64,000 nt of DNA from Bugula neritina (Eukaryota > Bryozoa > Gymnolaemata > Cheilostomatida > Bugulidae): contig OZ037769.1 in NCBI GenBank assembly GCA_964035545.1, positions 10,981,133 to 11,045,132 of the forward strand, read 5' to 3'. A program made the position numbers and the translations under genes. The notes beneath the pieces were generated by a model, which saw only the letters and a list, made by a program, of their open reading frames with translations, made no database searches and was not told where the DNA came from. Positions within the stretch are counted from its first letter, which is position 1. Every line of letters begins with the position of its first letter. Positions 13,245 through 27,141 of the stretch are shown in pieces.

Positions 13245-16200
13245 TCAACAAATCTCTGAAAGTGTAGATATATAAAAGCATTGAATTTCCAACAATCTAA
13301 CAACCTAACAAAATAATTTGATAGGGCTCTGTCTAACACTTTCAACAAATCTTCAACACTTTTTTATATATAAAAGCATTGGATTTTCAACAATCTAACA
13401 ATCTAACAAAATAATCAGATAGGGCTCTGTCTAACACTTTCAACAAATCTCCAACACTTTTTTATATATAAAAGCATTGGATTTTCAACAATCTAACAAT
13501 CTAACAAAATAATCAGATAGGGCTCTGTCTAACACTTTCAACAAATCTTCAACACTTTTTTATATATAAAAGCATTGGATTTTCAACAATCTAACAAAAT
13601 AATCAGATAGGGCTCTGTCTAACACTTTCAACAAATCTCCAACACTTTTTTATATATAAAAGCATTGAATTTTCAACAATCTAACAATCTAACAAAATAA
13701 TCAGATAGGGCTCTGTCTAACACTTTCAACAAATCTTCAACACTTTTTTATATATAAAAGCATTGGATTTTCAACAATCTAACAATCTAACAAAATAATC
13801 AGATAGGGCTCTGTCTAACACTTTCAACAAATCTCCAACACTTTTTTATATATAAAAGCATTGGATTTTCAACAATCTAACAATCTAACAAAATAATCAG
13901 ATAGGGCTCTGTCTAACACTTTCAACAAATCTCCAACACTTTTTTATATATAAAAGCATTGAATTTTCAACAATCTAACAATCTAACAAAATAATCAGAT
14001 AGGGCTCTGTCTAACACTTTCAACAAATCTTCAACACTTTTTTATATATAAAAGCATTGAATTTTCAACAATCTAACAATCTAACAAAATATTCAGATAG
14101 GGCTCTGTCTAACACTTTCAACAAATCTTCAACACTTTTTTATATATAAAAGCATTGGATTTTCAACAATCTAACAATCTAACAAAATAATCAGATAGGG
14201 CTCTGTCTAACACTTTCAACAAATCTCCAAAAGTGTAGATATATAAAAGCATTGAATTTTCAACAATCTAACAATCTAACAAAATAATCAGATAGGGCTC
14301 TGTCTAACACTTTCAACAAATCTTCAACACTTTTTTATATATAAAAGCATTGGATTTTCAACAATCTAACAATCTAACAAAATAATCAGATAGGGCTCTG
14401 TCTAACACTTTCAACAAATCTCCAACACTTTTTTATATATAAAAGCATTGGATTTTCAACAATCTAACAATCTAACAAAATAATCAGATAGGGCTCTGTC
14501 TAACACTTTCAACAAATCTTCAACACTTTTTTATATATAAAAGCATTGAATTTTCAACAATCTAACAATCTAACAAAATAATCAGATAGGGCTCTGTCTA
14601 ACACTTTCAACAAATCTTCAACACTTTTTTATATATAAAAGCATTGGATTTTCAACAATCTAACAATCTAACAAAATAATCAGATAGGGCTCTGTCTAAC
14701 ACTTTCAACAAATCTTCAACACTTTTTTATATATAAAAGCATTGGATTTTCAACAATCTAACAATCTAACAAAATAATCAGATAGGGCTCTGTCTAACAC
14801 TTTCAACAAATCTCCAACACTTTTTTATATATAAAAGCATTGAATTTTCAACAATCTAACAATCTAACAAAATAATCAGATAGGGCTCTGTCTAACACTT
14901 TCAACAAATCTTCAACACTTTTTTATATATAAAAGCATTGGATTTTCAACAATCTAACAATCTAACAAAATAATCAGATAGGGCTCTGTCTAACACTTTC
15001 AACAAATCTCCAACACTTTTTTATATATAAAAGCATTGGATTTTCAACAATTTAACAATCTAACAAAATAATCAGATAGGGCTCTGTCTAACACTTTCAA
15101 CAAATCTTCAACACTTTTTTATATATAAAAGCATTGGATTTTCAACAATCTAACAATCTAACAAAATAATCAGATAGGGCTCTGTCTAACACTTTCAACA
15201 AATCTCCAACACTTTTTTATATATAAAAGCATTGGATTTTCAACAATCTAACAATCTAACAAAATAATCAGATAGGGCTCTGTCTAACACTTTCAACAAA
15301 TCTCCAACACTTTTTTATATATAAAAGCATTGAATTTTCAACAATCTAACAATCTAACAAAATAATCAGATAGGGCTCTGTCTAACACTTTCAACAAATC
15401 TCCAACACTTTTTTATATATAAAAGCATTGGATTTTCAACAATCTAACAATCTAACAAAATAATCAGATAGGGCTCTGTCTAACACTTTCAACAAATCTT
15501 CAACACTTTTTTATATATAAAAGCATTGAATTTTCAACAATCTAACAATCTAACAAAATATTCAGATAGGGCTCTGTCTAACACTTTCAACAAATCTTCA
15601 ACACTTTTTTATATATAAAAGCATTGGATTTTCAACAATCTAACAATCTAACAAAATAATCAGATAGGGCTCTGTCTAACACTTTCAACAAATCTCCAAA
15701 AGTGTAGATATATAAAAGCATTGAATTTTCAACAATCTAACAATCTAACTAAATAATCAGATAGGGCTCTGTCTAACAGTTTCAACAAATCTTCAACACT
15801 TTTTTATATATAAAAGCATTGGATTTTCAACAATCTAACAATCTAACAAAATAATCAGATAGGGCTCTGTCTAACACTTTCAACAAATCTCCAAAAGTGT
15901 AGATATATAAAAGCATTGAATTTTCAACAATCTAACAATCTAACAAATTAATCAGATAGGGCTCTGTCTAACACTTTCAACAAATCTTCAACACTTTTTT
16001 ATATATAAAAGCATTGAATTTTCAACAATCCAACAATCTAACAAAATAATCAGATAGGGCTCTGTCTAACACTTTCAACAAATCTCCAACACTTTTTTAT
16101 ATATAAAAGCATTGAATATTCAACAATCTAACAATCTAACAAAATAATCAGATAGGGCTCTGTCTAACACTTTCAACAAATCTTCAACACTTTTTTATAT

Positions 16201-19138
16201 ATAAAAGCATTGGATTTTCAACAATCTAACAATCTAACAAAATAATCAGATAGGGCTCTGTCTAACACTTTCAACAAATCTCCAACACTTTTTTATATAT
16301 AAAAGCATTGAATTTTCAACAATCTAACAATCTAACAAAATAATCAGATAGGGCTCTGTCTAACACTTTCAACAAATCTTCAACACTTTTTTATATATAA
16401 AAGCATTGGATTTTCAACAATCTAACAATCTAACAAAATAATCAGATAGGGCTCTGTCTAACACTTTCAACAAATCTCCAACACTTTTTTATATATAAAA
16501 GCATTGGATTTTCAACAATTTAACAATCTAACAAAATAATCAGATAGGGCTCTGTCTAACACTTTCAACAAATCTTCAACACTTTTTTATATATAAAAGC
16601 ATTGGATTTTCAACAATCTAACAATCTAACAAAATAATCAGATAGGGCTCTGTCTAACACTTTCAACAAATCTCCAACACTTTTTTATATATAAAAGCAT
16701 TGGATTTTCAACAATCTAACAATCTAACAAAATAATCAGATAGGGCTCTGTCTAACACTTTCAACAAATCTCCAACACTTTTTTATATATAAAAGCATTG
16801 AATTTTCAACAATCTAACAATCTAACAAAATAATCAGATAGGGCTCTGTCTAACACTTTCAACAAATCTCCAACACTTTTTTATATATAAAAGCATTGGA
16901 TTTTCAACAATCTAACAATCTAACAAAATAATCAGATAGGGCTCTGTCTAACACTTTCAACAAATCTTCAACACTTTTTTATATATAAAAGCATTGTATT
17001 TTCAACAATCTAACAATCTAACAAAATAATCAGATAGGGCTCTGTCTAACACTTTCAACAAATCTCCAACACTTTTTTATATATAAAAGCATTGGATTTT
17101 CAACAATCTAACAATCTAACAAAATAATTAGATAGGGCTCTGTCTAACACTTTCAACAAATCTCCAACACTTTTTTATATATAAAAGCATTGAATTTTCA
17201 ACAATCTAACAATCTAACAAAATAATCAGATAGGGCTCTGTCTAACACTTTCAACAAATCTCCAACACTTTTTTATATATAAAAGCATTGGATTTTCAAC
17301 AATCTAACAATCTAACAAAATAATCAGATAGGGCTCTGTCTAACACTTTCAACAAATCTTCAACACTTTTTTATATATAAAAGCATTGGATTTTCAACAA
17401 TCTAACAATCTAACAAAATAATCAGATAGGGCTCTGTCTAACACTTTCAACAAATCTCCAACACTTTTTTATATATAAAAGCATTGGATTTTCAACAATC
17501 TAACAATCTAACAAAATAATCAGATAGGGCTCTGTCTAACACTTTCAACAAATCTTCAACACTTTTTTATATATAAAAGCATTGGATTTTCAACAATCTA
17601 ACAATCTAACAAAATAATCAGATAGGGCTCTGTCTAACACTTTCAACAAATCTCCAAAAGTGTAGATATATAAAAGCATTGAATTTTCAACAATCTAACA
17701 ATCTAACAAAATAATCAGATAGGGCTCTGTCTAACACTTTCAACAAATCTTCAACACTTTTTTATATATAAAAGCATTGGATTTTCAACAATCTAACAAT
17801 CTAACAAAATAATCAGATAGGGCTCTGTCTAACACTTTCAACAAATCTCCAACACTTTTTTATATATAAAAGCATTGAATTTTCAACAATCTAACAATCT
17901 AACAAAATAATCAGATAGGGCTCTGTCTAACACTTTCAACAAATCTCCAACACTTTTTTATATATAAAAGCATTGAATATTCAACAATCTAACAATCTAA
18001 CAAAATAATCAGATAGGGCTCTGTCTAACACTTTCAACAAATCTTCAACACTTTTTTATATATAAAAGCATTGGATTTTCAACAATCTAACAATCTAACA
18101 AAATAATCAGATAGGGCTCTGTCTAACACTTTCAACAAATCTCCAACACTTTTTTATATATAAAAGCATTGGATTTTCAACAATCTAACAATCTAACAAA
18201 ATAATCAGATAGGGCTCTGTCTAACACTTTCAACAAATCTCCAACACTTTTTTATATATAAAAGCATTGAATTTTCAACAATCTAACAATCTAACAAAAT
18301 AATCAGATAGGGCTCTGTCTAACACTTTCAACAAATCTTCAACACTTTTTTATATATAAAAGCATTGGATTTTCAACAATCTAACAATCTAACAAAATAA
18401 TCAGATAGGGCTCTGTCTAACACTTTCAACAAATCTCCAACACTTTTTTATATATAAAAGCATTGGATTTTCAACAATCTAACAATCTAACAAAATAATC
18501 AGATAGGGCTCTGTCTAACACTTTCAACAAATCTTCAACACTTTTTTATATATAAAAGCATTGGATTTTCAACAATCTAACAATCTAACAAAATAATCAG
18601 ATAGGGCTCTGTCTAACACTTTCAACAAATCTCCAACACTTTTTTATATATAAAAGCATTGGATTTTCAACAATCTAACAATCTAACAAAATAATCAGAT
18701 AGGGCTCTGTCTAACACTTTCAACAAATCTTCAACACTTTTTTATATATAAAAGCATTGGATTTTCAACAATCTAACAATCTAACAAAATAATCAGATAG
18801 GGCTCTGTCTAACACTTTCAACAAATCTCCAACACTTTTTTATATATAAAAGCATTGGATTTTCAACAATCTAACAATCTAACAAAATAATCAGATAGGG
18901 CTCTGTCTAACACTTTCAACAAATCTTCAACACTTTTTTATATATAAAAGCATTGGATTTTCAACAATCTAACAATCTAACAAAATAATCAGATAGGGCT
19001 CTGTCTAACACTTTCAACAAATCTCCAACACTTTTTTATATATAAAAGCATTGGATTTTCAACAATCTAACAATCTAACAAAATAATCAGATAGGGCTCT
19101 GTCTAACACTTTCAACAAATCTCCAAAAGTGTAGATAT
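13245..19138 (-). repeat. Right tandem array of the ~98-bp repeat
   Basis: About 60 copies of the left-array unit in reverse orientation, spaced 98 bp (GATAGGGCTCTGTC recurs at 13320, 13418 and 13516). Copies alternate between ATCTTCAACAC and ATCTCCAACAC forms and between GCATTGGATT and GCATTGAATT. A minority carry CTCCAAAAGTGTAGATATA. Rare private variants recur about 1469 bp apart (AATATTCAGATAG near 14090 and 15559; CAATTTAACAATC near 15049 and 16517), showing that blocks of about 15 units were duplicated. The outermost copy ends near 19138. Confidence 0.9.
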
Positions 19139-19536
19139 ATAACATAATGTGGAGAAAATGAAAATGTTGTATAGTAAATTTTTATATGTGATTTCCAATA
19201 TCTCCATTACTGCACCTACCTCAGACATAGTGACAGTGATGTGCAACTTAAAACAGAGACACCCATGGTCATGGTGCTGGTGTTGCAGCATTGTGACTGG
19301 CTTTAGAGCTGAGGCAAGTAGGGATTTCTCTACCCCTTACTCAGCAACAAGCTTAAGGCCAGTTTCATAATTTATCATTATGACTTATTGACTATCGTTT
19401 ATGACTACTTAGCAATTAAAATGTGAAAGGAAAGATACCATTTACGATATTCAAATTATTGTTATTAGTGTTACTATAGGTTCATGACTGTCACCATGAT
19501 TGTGACTAAAATAGTCGTACTCGCTGATGGTAATAG
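19139..19536. other. Short unannotated stretch
   Basis: Lies between the end of the 98-bp array and the pogo-like transposon. A 73-codon ORF starts at 19149, but it has no recognisable features and I do not call it a gene. Confidence 0.5.
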
Positions 19537-19538
19537 TA

Positions 19539-21869
19539 GGAGAGAATAGGGCTAGTTAAACCAAGGGGCTAGTTAAATCACATGTTTTAATTTTTTTTTG
19601 TTTACTTTGTTTGCTACACTTTCTTACCTCTTTTGATTAAAAGCTTTGTAGGTCAACTAAATGACATCTTGAAATAATTAAAAGCAAAGCAGAAGTTTTC
19701 AGGTAAGCTGAGGTTTTTTACATTTTTTGCCTAAAAACTGAGCAAACTAGAAGTTCAATTTTGCATAAAAAGTTTCATAACTTTGTGAGTTTCAATAGCC
19801 ATGTCAAGTAACCTCAAGCATGTATTTTCAGCATAATTTTAAAGCTGGGGAATAGCTTAAAGTTACAGAAACATCTCATTTGTAGCAGATATTGGTGGTT
19901 TTTTGTAACATGACAGTGTGGGGCTAGTTGAACCAGAATGGTGGTGGGGCAAGTTAAACGAGGCTCGACAAGCGAAAAACAAACCGGGGCGCAGACGTGG
20001 ACAGTTTAAGTACAGCAATGTAATTGGTAAAACAAGGCAGTAGCATAGGACATGCTGCTACTGCAGCAGGTGTAAATCGTGTCACATTGTCAAGAGCTCT
20101 GAAGCAGCCCCTCAAGAAAGTAGGCTATACCCAACCAGGCCTGGTATTTTACGATCACTCGGAGGAAGACCTCACTTCATATTTGTTGACATGTTCAAGA
20201 ATGAACTATGGGTTGACAACTTACGAGTTGAGAAAGCTTGCTTACCAATTTGCTATCAAAGTTCAAACACCACCCACATGAGCTGAGAGGGGTGAGGCAG
20301 GAACAGACTGGATGCTTGGGTTTTTAAAGCGTCACCAACACCTCTCCACAAGAAAGCCAGAAGCTACCTGCCTTGCGAACTTAACTAGCTTTAACAAGCA
20401 CACAGTTTCGCAGTTTTTCACTAACCTTCAACAAGTACTTGAAACGCACAAATTTTCAGCTGCTAGGATTTACAATATGGATGAAACCGCAATAACTACA
20501 GTCCATGTGCCACCAAGAATTATTGCAGTAAATGATGCAAAACAAGTTTCGCAAGTAACATCAGCAGAAGGAGGAATTTTGATAACAGCAATATGTTGTA
20601 TAAGCGCATCTGGAAACAGCATTCCGCCTACTTATATATGGCCAACGAAAACCGACAGAAACACAACAGCTTATATGAGAGGTACCCCTGCTGGATCATT
20701 GGGTTTGCACCACTACAGTGGTTGGATGACTGAAGAAAATTTTGCGAAGTGGATAAATCATTTCATTAAACACGTGAAGCCATCAGCAACAGACCCAGTG
20801 CTCCTCCTGCTCTCCTCCTCCTCCTCTCTCCTACATAGGAGCCACCTATATGTTAGTACTATCAACATAGCTAAAGAAGCAAGAGTTGTAATGCTGACAT
20901 TCCCACCACATACCACAAATAAGCTGCAGCCACTTAATGTGTCAGTTTATGGCCCTTTGAAGATATTTTACGGTAGTGAGTGCAAAAGCTGGCAATTCAG
21001 TAATCCGGAAAAGACTATCAGCCTCTATGATATAGGTGAGCTATTTGGCAAAGCCATAGTGAAAGCTTTAACTCCAGAGAACATCTTAGCTGGCTACTGC
21101 AAGACTGGTATATTCCCGTTTGACGCTAATATATTCTAAGAGTCACATTTTCTTCCCGCTTATGTCACTGATCCACCAGACACATGAACTGTACACGGTG
21201 GTAAAGAAAACCCCCAGTTTAATAATTGGGAACCTAGCACTAGTAGTATTAAGCTGCAGACAGTTTTTCTCTCTGACTTCAAACCATGATGAAGTTGATC
21301 TAAGCTTCTAGAAACATAGGGTGATGGCTTTTTTCTTCCAGACAATGGGGAAAGTGAGAGTGTAAACAGGACAAACATTATTCACTCAATCTTACCTCAC
21401 CCTCAAATAGTGGTGGAACATCACGAGCCAAGCTTAAATTGAGGTTTCAAATCAACCTGGATGAGGTTGAAAGATGGTAGCATACTGTTGACTAGTTTCA
21501 GCTTATGTTGTTTGTGTTCATGCAGAGTTATTTTCAAGTTTTCTCTATTTTTGTTACTGTTAATCTCTATTAAACCATTTTAAATTTACTAGATAGTTGA
21601 AACAGTTTGTTTTTTACTGAAACTGGTCTTGGTTCAATCTGTCTCCCAAGTCGGCTCAACTCGCCCTCTAGCTGGACTGGTTGTGCCAAAGATTTTATGT
21701 GAAAAACGGCTATATCTTAGTCAGTAAAATGTTTATGTATTTAGTTTTTTGTACAGAGATAGCAACATATGACTGATTTGAATGGTTCTCAATATTAGAT
21801 TGACAATAAATTTTGTAAAAAGTTATGCTAAAAAATGCAAATTTCAGTTCAACTAGCCCCACCCTCCCC
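19539..21869 (+). mobile_element. pogo/Tigger-like DNA transposon
   Basis: Imperfect 25-bp terminal inverted repeats begin GGAGAG/GGGGAG and contain GGGCTAGTT(A/G)AAC. They are flanked by TA dinucleotides (19537-19538 and 21870-21871), as for Tc1/mariner-type elements. The motif GGGGCTAGTTGAACC or close variants recurs subterminally (near 19565 and 19920). The interior encodes a broken transposase, listed separately. Confidence 0.75.
19945..21139 (+). pseudogene. pogo/Tigger-type DDE transposase, inactivated
   Basis: Helix-turn-helix (psq/CENP-B-N type): VKQGSSIGHAATAAGVNRVT from 20027. The upstream start is frame-shifted. An in-frame TGA at 20279-20281 separates this from the DDE part (20312-21139). 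First catalytic Asp is present in IYNMDETAI. The second site, normally in a DGHxSH context, is replaced by a serine run from a TCC/CTC expansion near 20810-20830. The third, in PPHTTNKLQPLNVSVYGPLK, has Asn where Asp is expected. A stop, a frameshift and two lost acidic residues mean it is dead. Confidence 0.8.
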
Positions 21870-21871
21870 TA

Positions 21872-22750
21872 TTTATTACTATGGGTATCTCTACTCATTA
21901 TTGCATACTATTAAATTTAATGTCATTATAGTATTTATAGTGATGGTTTTGGTTACCGAAGTAGTTATTATTTAATAATAATAATAATTGTAGTGAGAAT
22001 TATTTACAATTTTATTTTCGCTTGCAATTTTACATTTTTATCTTTTTTATGATTGCTTTATAAGCAAACTTTATCAGTAATGTCCAATAACGACGAGAAT
22101 ATAGTTATTAAGAAGTGGTGAGTGAAAGTGTTGCATCAAATAATATAATATAATATAACTAATTATATACTAATAATATAACTAGTTTGACGGGCATACA
22201 GCAATTACAGGCTTTAGTTTTAGTTTAGCAGTTAACATTATGAGATGCATTATATTGAAATAAATAAGTTTAATGCCTTAGGGAGTACAGCCATTCTGTG
22301 GATAGCTTTTAATTTAAAGGTGACTCTCACCACTAAATCAAGAAAATTTATTATTTGTTCTGTGACATCCAAATTAACTAGTATCTGGTAGAAAATGTTA
22401 TCACAGTTGCCTATTAAGATAAACAATTTTATTTTTACTACCTGTAGTTGGATTTTTCAGTCAATTAGACAAGCATCAAGTCTAATTCTGTTTTCTAAAC
22501 TTTGCTAAGCATGTTCCACTGTGTTGCTTGCCTGTTTCAGATATTCTTTAGCCTCTATTCCATCCTACTAGCAAAATTTGTATAGCTTACCGTTATGGGT
22601 ATGTAAAATTTTGTTTAGATATTTACTGATCAGTATTTATATTGCTGCTAGAATGTTTATAATGTTATTACCATAGCAACAATTGTGTTAAGCAGTATAC
22701 CATTATATTATATTTAGCATTCCTGTTTTAAAGAATTAATTGTATTAAAC
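21872..22750. other. Region upstream of phosphoserine phosphatase
   Basis: No recognised gene. An ATG at 22080 followed by 12 codons and a GTGAGT donor-like sequence could be a first exon, but its phase does not fit the first recognised PSPH exon, so I leave the true start unassigned. Confidence 0.4.
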
Positions 22751-22752
22751 AG

Positions 22753-25700
22753 AGAAAGTAAAAGAAGTTTGGAAGCAGTGTGATGCAGTTTGCTTTGATG
22801 TGGATTCAACGGTTATCACAGGAGAAGGGCTTGATGAATTGGCCAGTTACATGAACAAAGGAGAAGAAATTGCTGCTCTGTATGTTTTATTCAGGCTTGA
22901 TGACTTTAATATGTTTCTAATGAATTATTATTTCATTTGCTAACAATTTGACTTGCTTTTATAACTAAAACTAACTTGAAGATGCACTTGGCGAAAATAG
23001 TGCCAAATCGTATTGTAGTTTTGTTATGCAAATTTTATACGACTATAAATAGCAAATTTTCCGTGCGCTTTGCCGCAGACCTCAAGATCTGAGAATATTC
23101 AAGGGTATAATTTCTGTTGACAAAATATGTTGCAATTTGGCAACCATATTCTTGTGCTTTTTTAAAGTTCTATTTTGGCCAAAAGAGACCAATTTATGTT
23201 TATTTTGTAGTGCACTGTTCAAATTAAAATATTTTACTAGTTTAAATTAAATTCATTTTTAGAATTATTTTACCATTTTCTCACACTCGTACTTCCATGA
23301 AAAACTTGCTAGCACCAGGTTTCACCCAGTTATGACGACTTACAATATTGGTTGGATTAAATGACACTAGTCTGAAATCTGGGAGTTGTCACACTTTTAT
23401 TCTCAAACAATTTTTATTATATCAGAACGAGGAAGGCAATGGGCGGTACTATGACGTTCAGAGAGGCATTAGAGATGAGACTGAATATTTTACAACCAAA
23501 TAAGTCAGATGTACAGGGTTTTATACAGAAAAATACTTTACAGTTTACAGAGGGCCTTAGGTAAGCCCCGCACTAGTTTCTTTCTGACTAATATCTCACT
23601 CTAAGATCATGGTGTATTCAGAGTATATGCAGAGAATATGCAGTTTAAGTTGCTATCTGTACATACTATTGAAATATTATGAGAACACATAATAAAGCTT
23701 TAAAATAACTTGTATGAAATAACTTGTATGAAACAACTTTATACAAAGTATATAATATATCATAGTACTATGTATAATACAGTATATAATATCTTATAGT
23801 ATATAGTACATTATATAATATCTTCTAGTATATATTATATTATATGTTACAATATATAATATCTTTCTGAAGTATATAATGTTTCATACTATATCCTTAT
23901 ATATCTTATCTATGCAAATCAAATTTTATCTTCCAAAATACATTTTGTGCTCTTTAGCTTCTGCAGGTACCATATTGATTACTACCAATATAATATACTG
24001 AATATTATTAATATAATATACTGAATACTATCAATATAATATACTGAATACTATCAATATAATATACTGAATACTATCAATATAATATACTGAATACTAT
24101 CAATATAATATACTGAATACTATCAATATAATATACTGAATACTATAATATAATATACTGAATACTATCAATATAATATACTGAATACTATCAATATAAT
24201 ATACTGAATACTATAATATAATATACTGAATGCTGTCAATATAATATACTGAATACTATAATATAATATACTGAATGCTGTCAATATATTATACTGAATA
24301 CTATCAATATAATATACTGAATACTATCAATATAATATACTGAATACTATAATATAATATACTGAATACTATAATATAATATACTGAATATTATTAATAT
24401 AATATACTGAATACTATAATATAATATACTGAATACTATCAATATAATATACTGAATATTATTAATATAATATACTGAATACTATCAATATAATATACTG
24501 AATACTATCAATATAATATACTGAATATTATTAATATAATATACTGAATACTGTCAATATAATATACTCAATACTATCAATATAATACATGATGCAATGT
24601 TACATGGCAGGGAGCTTGTTCTACTCCTTCAGTCTAAGAATATAGATGTGTATTTGGTGTCTGGGGGTTTCATCTCCATCATCCAGCCAATAGCCGACCA
24701 GCTGAATATACCAACCAGTAGTATATATGCTAATCACCTCAAGTTCAACGAGGATGGTGAGTTCTGGAAAGTTCCTTCCTGACATTGAGTGGCAGCATTC
24801 TAAGCCTTGTGTTGTATGCGTAAAACCTGAACCTGATTATGGCAAGCCACTTTCTGTTTGTATATAATAAGTATAAATCGATAAACTACAGATATACCTA
24901 TGAACGAAAGTAGGTTATATACTATAATGCTATAATACTCGTACCATTACAGGGTACTATACTGTATAATACTCATATCATTGCAGGATATTATACTGTA
25001 TAATACTCGTACCATTACAGGGTGCTATACTGTATAATACTCGTACCATTACAGGGTACTATACTGTATAATACTCGTACCATTACAGGGTACTATACTG
25101 TATAATACTCGTACCATTACAGGGTACTATACTGTATAATATACTCATACCAATACAGGGTACTATACTGTATAATACTCATACCAATACAGGATACTAT
25201 ACTGTATAATACTCATACCAATACAAGGTACTATACTGTATAATATACTCTTACCATTACAGGATACTATACTGTATAATACTCATACCAATACAGGGTA
25301 CTATACTGTATAATACTCATACCAATACAGGATACTATACTGTATATACTCACACCAATACAGGGTACTATACTGTATAATACTCATACCAATACAGGGT
25401 ACTATACTGTATAATACTCATACCAATACAGGATACTATACTGTATAATACTCATTCCAATACAGGGTACTATACTGTATGATACTCACACCATTACAGG
25501 GTACTATACTGTATAATACTCATTCCAATACAAGGTATTATACTGTATAATACTCACACCATTACAGGGTACTATACTGTATAATACTCATACCATTACA
25601 GGATACTATACTGTATGTATTCATACCATTACAGGATACTATACTGTATAATACTCATACCAATACAAGGTACTATACTGTATAATATACTCTTACCATT

Positions 25701-27141
25701 ACAGGATACTATACTGTATAATACTCATACCAATACAGGGTACTATACTGTATAATACTCATACCAATACAGGATACTATACTGTATATACTCACACCAA
25801 TACAGGGTACTATACTGTATAATACTCATACCAATACAGGGTACTATACTGTATAATACTCATACCAATACAGGATACTATACTGTATAATACTCATTCC
25901 AATACAGGGTACTATACTGTATGATACTCACACCATTACAGGGTACTATACTGTATAATACTCATTCCAATACAAGGTATTATACTGTATAATACTCACA
26001 CCATTACAGGGTACTATACTGTATAATACTCATACCATTACAGGGTATTATACTGTATAATACTCATACCAATACAGGGTACTATACTGTATAATACTCA
26101 TACCAATACAGGGTATTATACTGTATAATACTCACACCAATACAGGGTACTATACTGTATAATACTCACACCATTACAGGGTACTATACTGTATAATACT
26201 CACACCATTACAGGGTACTATACTGTATAATACTCATACCATTACAAGGTCCTATAGTGTATAATACTCATACCGTTGCAGGGTCTTATGCTGGGTTTGA
26301 CGTTGACCAGCCAACCTCAGCTTCTGGTGGTAAGCCGAAAGTTGCTCAGATTCTCAAGGAGACTAAAGGATACAAGCGTCTGGTGTTCATAGGAGACGGG
26401 GCTACAGACGCAGAGGCATCACCACCTGCTGTCAGTGTTGTTTGTATATACATCATCTCTATTCATACACTGCAATGGTTATTCAATCTATCCCTGTAAT
26501 CAGTTGAGATATGGGGTGACCCAGTAATCAGTTGAGATATGGGGTGAAATACCTAGAGTTGATGACTGGTGCTCAATTTGGTGTTGCAATTTCAAAATTA
26601 AAATATCAAAAATTTGAACCAACAGCCATTATGTAAATCTTACTTCTAAATATAACATATGTAGTTGTGCCAAGTTTTAGGGCTCAGCTTATCACAAATA
26701 TTGTCTGACTGCAAGCCTGTATCTCATAAAGCAATTAGTTTTATGGAAAATTATGATATTTTGTTATCAAAGTCAGTATTTGGACTTGTAAGTTGACTTG
26801 TAAGCAGCTTTAAATAATAAATTCCAAATGTTTCACTTTTAGTTAATTTCCTGTAAATATGACTGAGAATTGGTTTGAAAAAGTATATTTAGTAAACACT
26901 TACAAGTTGATAGGAGTATCAATGTTGCCCGATGTTACAATTCTTTTAGGATTTTTAAACAACTAAATTTGCAGATATTTTTGCTACGAGGACTACATAT
27001 TTTGCGTTACTTATAGTAATACTAATGTTGTTTCAGGATGCGTTTATAGGGTTTGGAGGAAATGTTGTGAGGGAGTCAGTCAAACAAGCGTCCAGCTGGT
27101 ATGTTTACAATTTCCAAGAGCTCATTGCTGAGTTGTCCTAG
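22753..27141 (+). CDS. PSPH: Phosphoserine phosphatase (5' end missing)
   Basis: Catalyses the last step of serine synthesis, phosphoserine to serine plus phosphate; HAD-family cytosolic enzyme. Exons 22753-22879, 23426-23560, 24611-24756, 26282-26430 and 27037-27141 join in frame with GT-AG introns and give about 220 residues, against about 225 in vertebrates. Key residues: CFDVDSTV (nucleophile Asp and the DxD acid), VSGGF (motif II), IGDGATDAEA (motif III Asp) and AFIGFGGNVVRE. Only a few N-terminal residues are missing, presumably in a short upstream exon. Introns 2 and 3 (the latter between the exons at 24611 and 26282) are largely minisatellite. The end of the coding sequence, around TGTCCTAGCC, is imperfectly duplicated just downstream. 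Confidence 0.92.
23970..24590. repeat. 23-bp minisatellite in a PSPH intron
   Basis: About 27 copies of a 23-bp unit built on AATATAATATACTGAATACT, some shortened to about 19 bp. It stops about 20 bases before the acceptor of the following exon (24611). Confidence 0.9.
24925..26270. repeat. 35-bp minisatellite resembling the PSPH exon-4 splice acceptor
   Basis: About 38 copies of a 35-bp unit: GGTACTATACTGTATAATAC followed by TCATACCAATACAG. It contains an internal larger duplication (ATACAAGGTACTATACTG... near 25221 recurs near 25663, about 442 bp apart). The unit edge TACCATTACAG/GGTACTATACTG closely resembles the true acceptor and exon start, TACCGTTGCAG/GGTCTTATGCTG at 26281/26282. Confidence 0.9.

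Larger units (their letters stand above)
2318..19138. mobile_element. Composite ~17-kb KDZ-type DNA transposon with satellite-built inverted ends
   Basis: Inferred unit: left array (2318-4095), KDZ transposase gene on minus (4288-6785), a central non-coding segment with later insertions, DUF3987-like gene on plus (10245-13045), right array (13245-19138). The repeats lie in opposite orientation at the two ends and the two genes point outward, each ending a few hundred bases before an array. This symmetry is what suggests a single element. KDZ (Kyakuja-Dileera-Zisupton) transposases are known from large eukaryotic DNA transposons. I could not define exact termini or a target-site duplication, so the outer limits are the limits of the arrays. 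Confidence 0.65.

Noticed and set aside
13245-19138. CRISPR array or telomere-like repeat
   Set aside because: Units are contiguous 98-bp copies without unique spacers, in animal DNA, with an inverted partner array. This is a satellite or transposon-end structure.
19149-19370. 73-codon ORF to the right of the satellite array
   Set aside because: Isolated, no motif, no splice context; likely chance.
22080-22118. First coding exon of PSPH beginning MSNNDENIVIKK
   Set aside because: It ends in a good donor, but its phase produces a stop on joining to the next exon, so I did not include it.
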